A DNA stretch of 26,467 nucleotides from Ignavibacteria bacterium (lineage in GTDB: Bacteria > Bacteroidota > Ignavibacteria > Tepidaquicellales > Tepidaquicellaceae), in contig JADJWZ010000031.1 in the NCBI GenBank assembly GCA_016716125.1, forward strand, positions 1 to 26,467, given 5' to 3'. Below the pieces are notes generated by a model that did no database searches, was not told where the DNA came from, and saw only the letters and a program-made list of their open reading frames with translations. This document shows, piece after piece, positions 25,823 through 26,467 of the stretch. The stretch's first letter is position 1; the number at the start of each line of letters is the position of its first letter. Both the position numbers and the translations under genes were made by a program.

Positions 25823-26467
25823 ATGAACACTGAAATACTCAGTCCGGTTTTGATCATTGTAGTTACATTTATTATTGCTGTTCCGCTGGGAAAATATATT
25901 GCAAAGGTATTTAAAGGAGAGAAAACCTTTCTTGATTTTTTTGCTCCGCTGGAAAATTTCATATTCAGGATCGCAGGTACGGATCCTCAGAAGGAAATGG
26001 ACTGGAAAGAAAATATTAAAGCTCTTCTAACTATAAACTTTTTATGGTTCCTCTGGGCGATTGTTATACTGGCTTTTCAGAATTTACTGTTCATGAATGG
26101 ATAATATTATTGCAATGGAACCGACGCAGGCATTCAACACCGTTGCTTTGCGACCAATACAAATCTTCAGCTTTATTCCGGTGAAACAGGCACGTCATAT
26201 CTTACACAGCTTATCGTGTTTTCTTTTTACAATTCGTAATCAGTGGAACAAGCGCAAGCTGCTGGAGCATTTAGTGTTCAAAGCGCTTTCAAACAGATCA
26301 GGAAATAACCTTGGAAATTTTTATAATTTAATGCTTAAGTCCTGTACAAGAATATTATTACCGCTTGCAGTTATAGTAGCGCTGATTCTGATTTTCAACG
26401 GAACGCCGGTGACATTTCAGGGCGCGGAGCAGGTAATTACGCTTCAGGGCGATACAGTATCCGTTGC
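25823..26467 (+). CDS. kdpA: K+-transporting ATPase potassium-binding subunit KdpA (3' partial, frameshifted)
   Basis: Channel-like subunit of the high-affinity KdpFABC potassium pump. Seen are MNTEILSPVLIIVVTFIIAVPLGKYIAKVF, RIAGTDPQKEMDWKENIKALLTINFLWFLWAIVILAFQN, then (after shifts near 26095) AMEPTQAFNTVA, LYSGETGTSYLTQLIVFSF, VFKALSNRSGNNLGNFYNLMLKSCTRILLPLAVIVALILIFNGTPVTFQG and TLQGDTVSV at the window edge. These are KdpA-specific segments in the correct order. Breaks near 26095, 26145, 26235 and 26270 look like sequence errors. kdpB and kdpC should follow outside the window. It lies in one line with the sigma-54 regulator, which suggests transcriptional control by that protein. Confidence 0.93.

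Overview
The window is AT-rich and reads like a member of the Bacteroidota/Chlorobi-Ignavibacteria lineage. Secreted proteins end in a type IX secretion (T9SS) type A sorting domain with the NYPNPFNP-type motif. Another ends in a tandem dockerin-like module, which I recall as common in Ignavibacteria. Shine-Dalgarno motifs are rare. This assignment is inferred from protein families only. The sequence has many single-base frameshifts that hit conserved, otherwise intact genes (ABC ATPase, enoyl-CoA hydratase, aminotransferase, KdpA and others), mostly at 1-4 kb and 19-26.5 kb, and one homopolymer-distorted block at 12.36-12.66 kb. I read most breaks as draft-assembly error rather than pseudogenes and give reconstructed gene extents.

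Layout. 1-3165 (+): a closely packed run of an iron/heme-type ABC ATPase (5' end missing), an enoyl-CoA hydratase, a HisC-like aminotransferase, and a membrane-anchored DUF192 domain read in one frame with it. 3235-3954 (-): a flavin/NAD(P)H oxidoreductase. 4179-8280 (-): two tandem secreted subtilisin-family (S8) proteases, one with a T9SS sorting tail and one with a dockerin-like tail. 8421-11132 (-): a compact set in the order glyQS, SemiSWEET sugar transporter, Crp/Fnr regulator, SnoaL-like protein, with overlapping or 1-bp junctions. 11190-12126 (-): GDP-L-fucose synthase. 12.36-12.66 kb: corrupted sequence. 12734-14598 (-): an aldehyde dehydrogenase and a DUF423 membrane protein. 14837-17017 (+): a secreted YCF48/BNR-repeat protein with T9SS tail.

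17.2-17.7 kb holds tRNA-Asp-derived tandem repeats containing CCCGAG-NN-CTCGGG palindromes, running directly into an 89-bp tandem array built on a GTTCCCAAAC/GTTTGGGAAC palindrome. After it come (-) a GNAT acetyltransferase, a second BNR/T9SS secreted protein, a RelA/SpoT-type HD hydrolase and a class III nucleotide cyclase fused to TPRs. A second array of the same palindromic repeat lies at 23.57-23.91 kb. The window ends (+) with an NtrC-type sigma-54 response regulator, four 18-19-bp direct repeats, a sigma-54-like -24/-12 element, a 30-residue membrane peptide, kdpF and the start of kdpA.

The clearest functional story is at the 3' end. A sigma-54 activator gene, a set of evenly spaced repeats and a -24/-12 element sit in order in front of a Kdp potassium-uptake operon. 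This suggests enhancer-type control instead of, or in addition to, the usual KdpDE system. The most unusual sequence structure is the tRNA-Asp-like/palindrome repeat at 17.2-17.5 kb.
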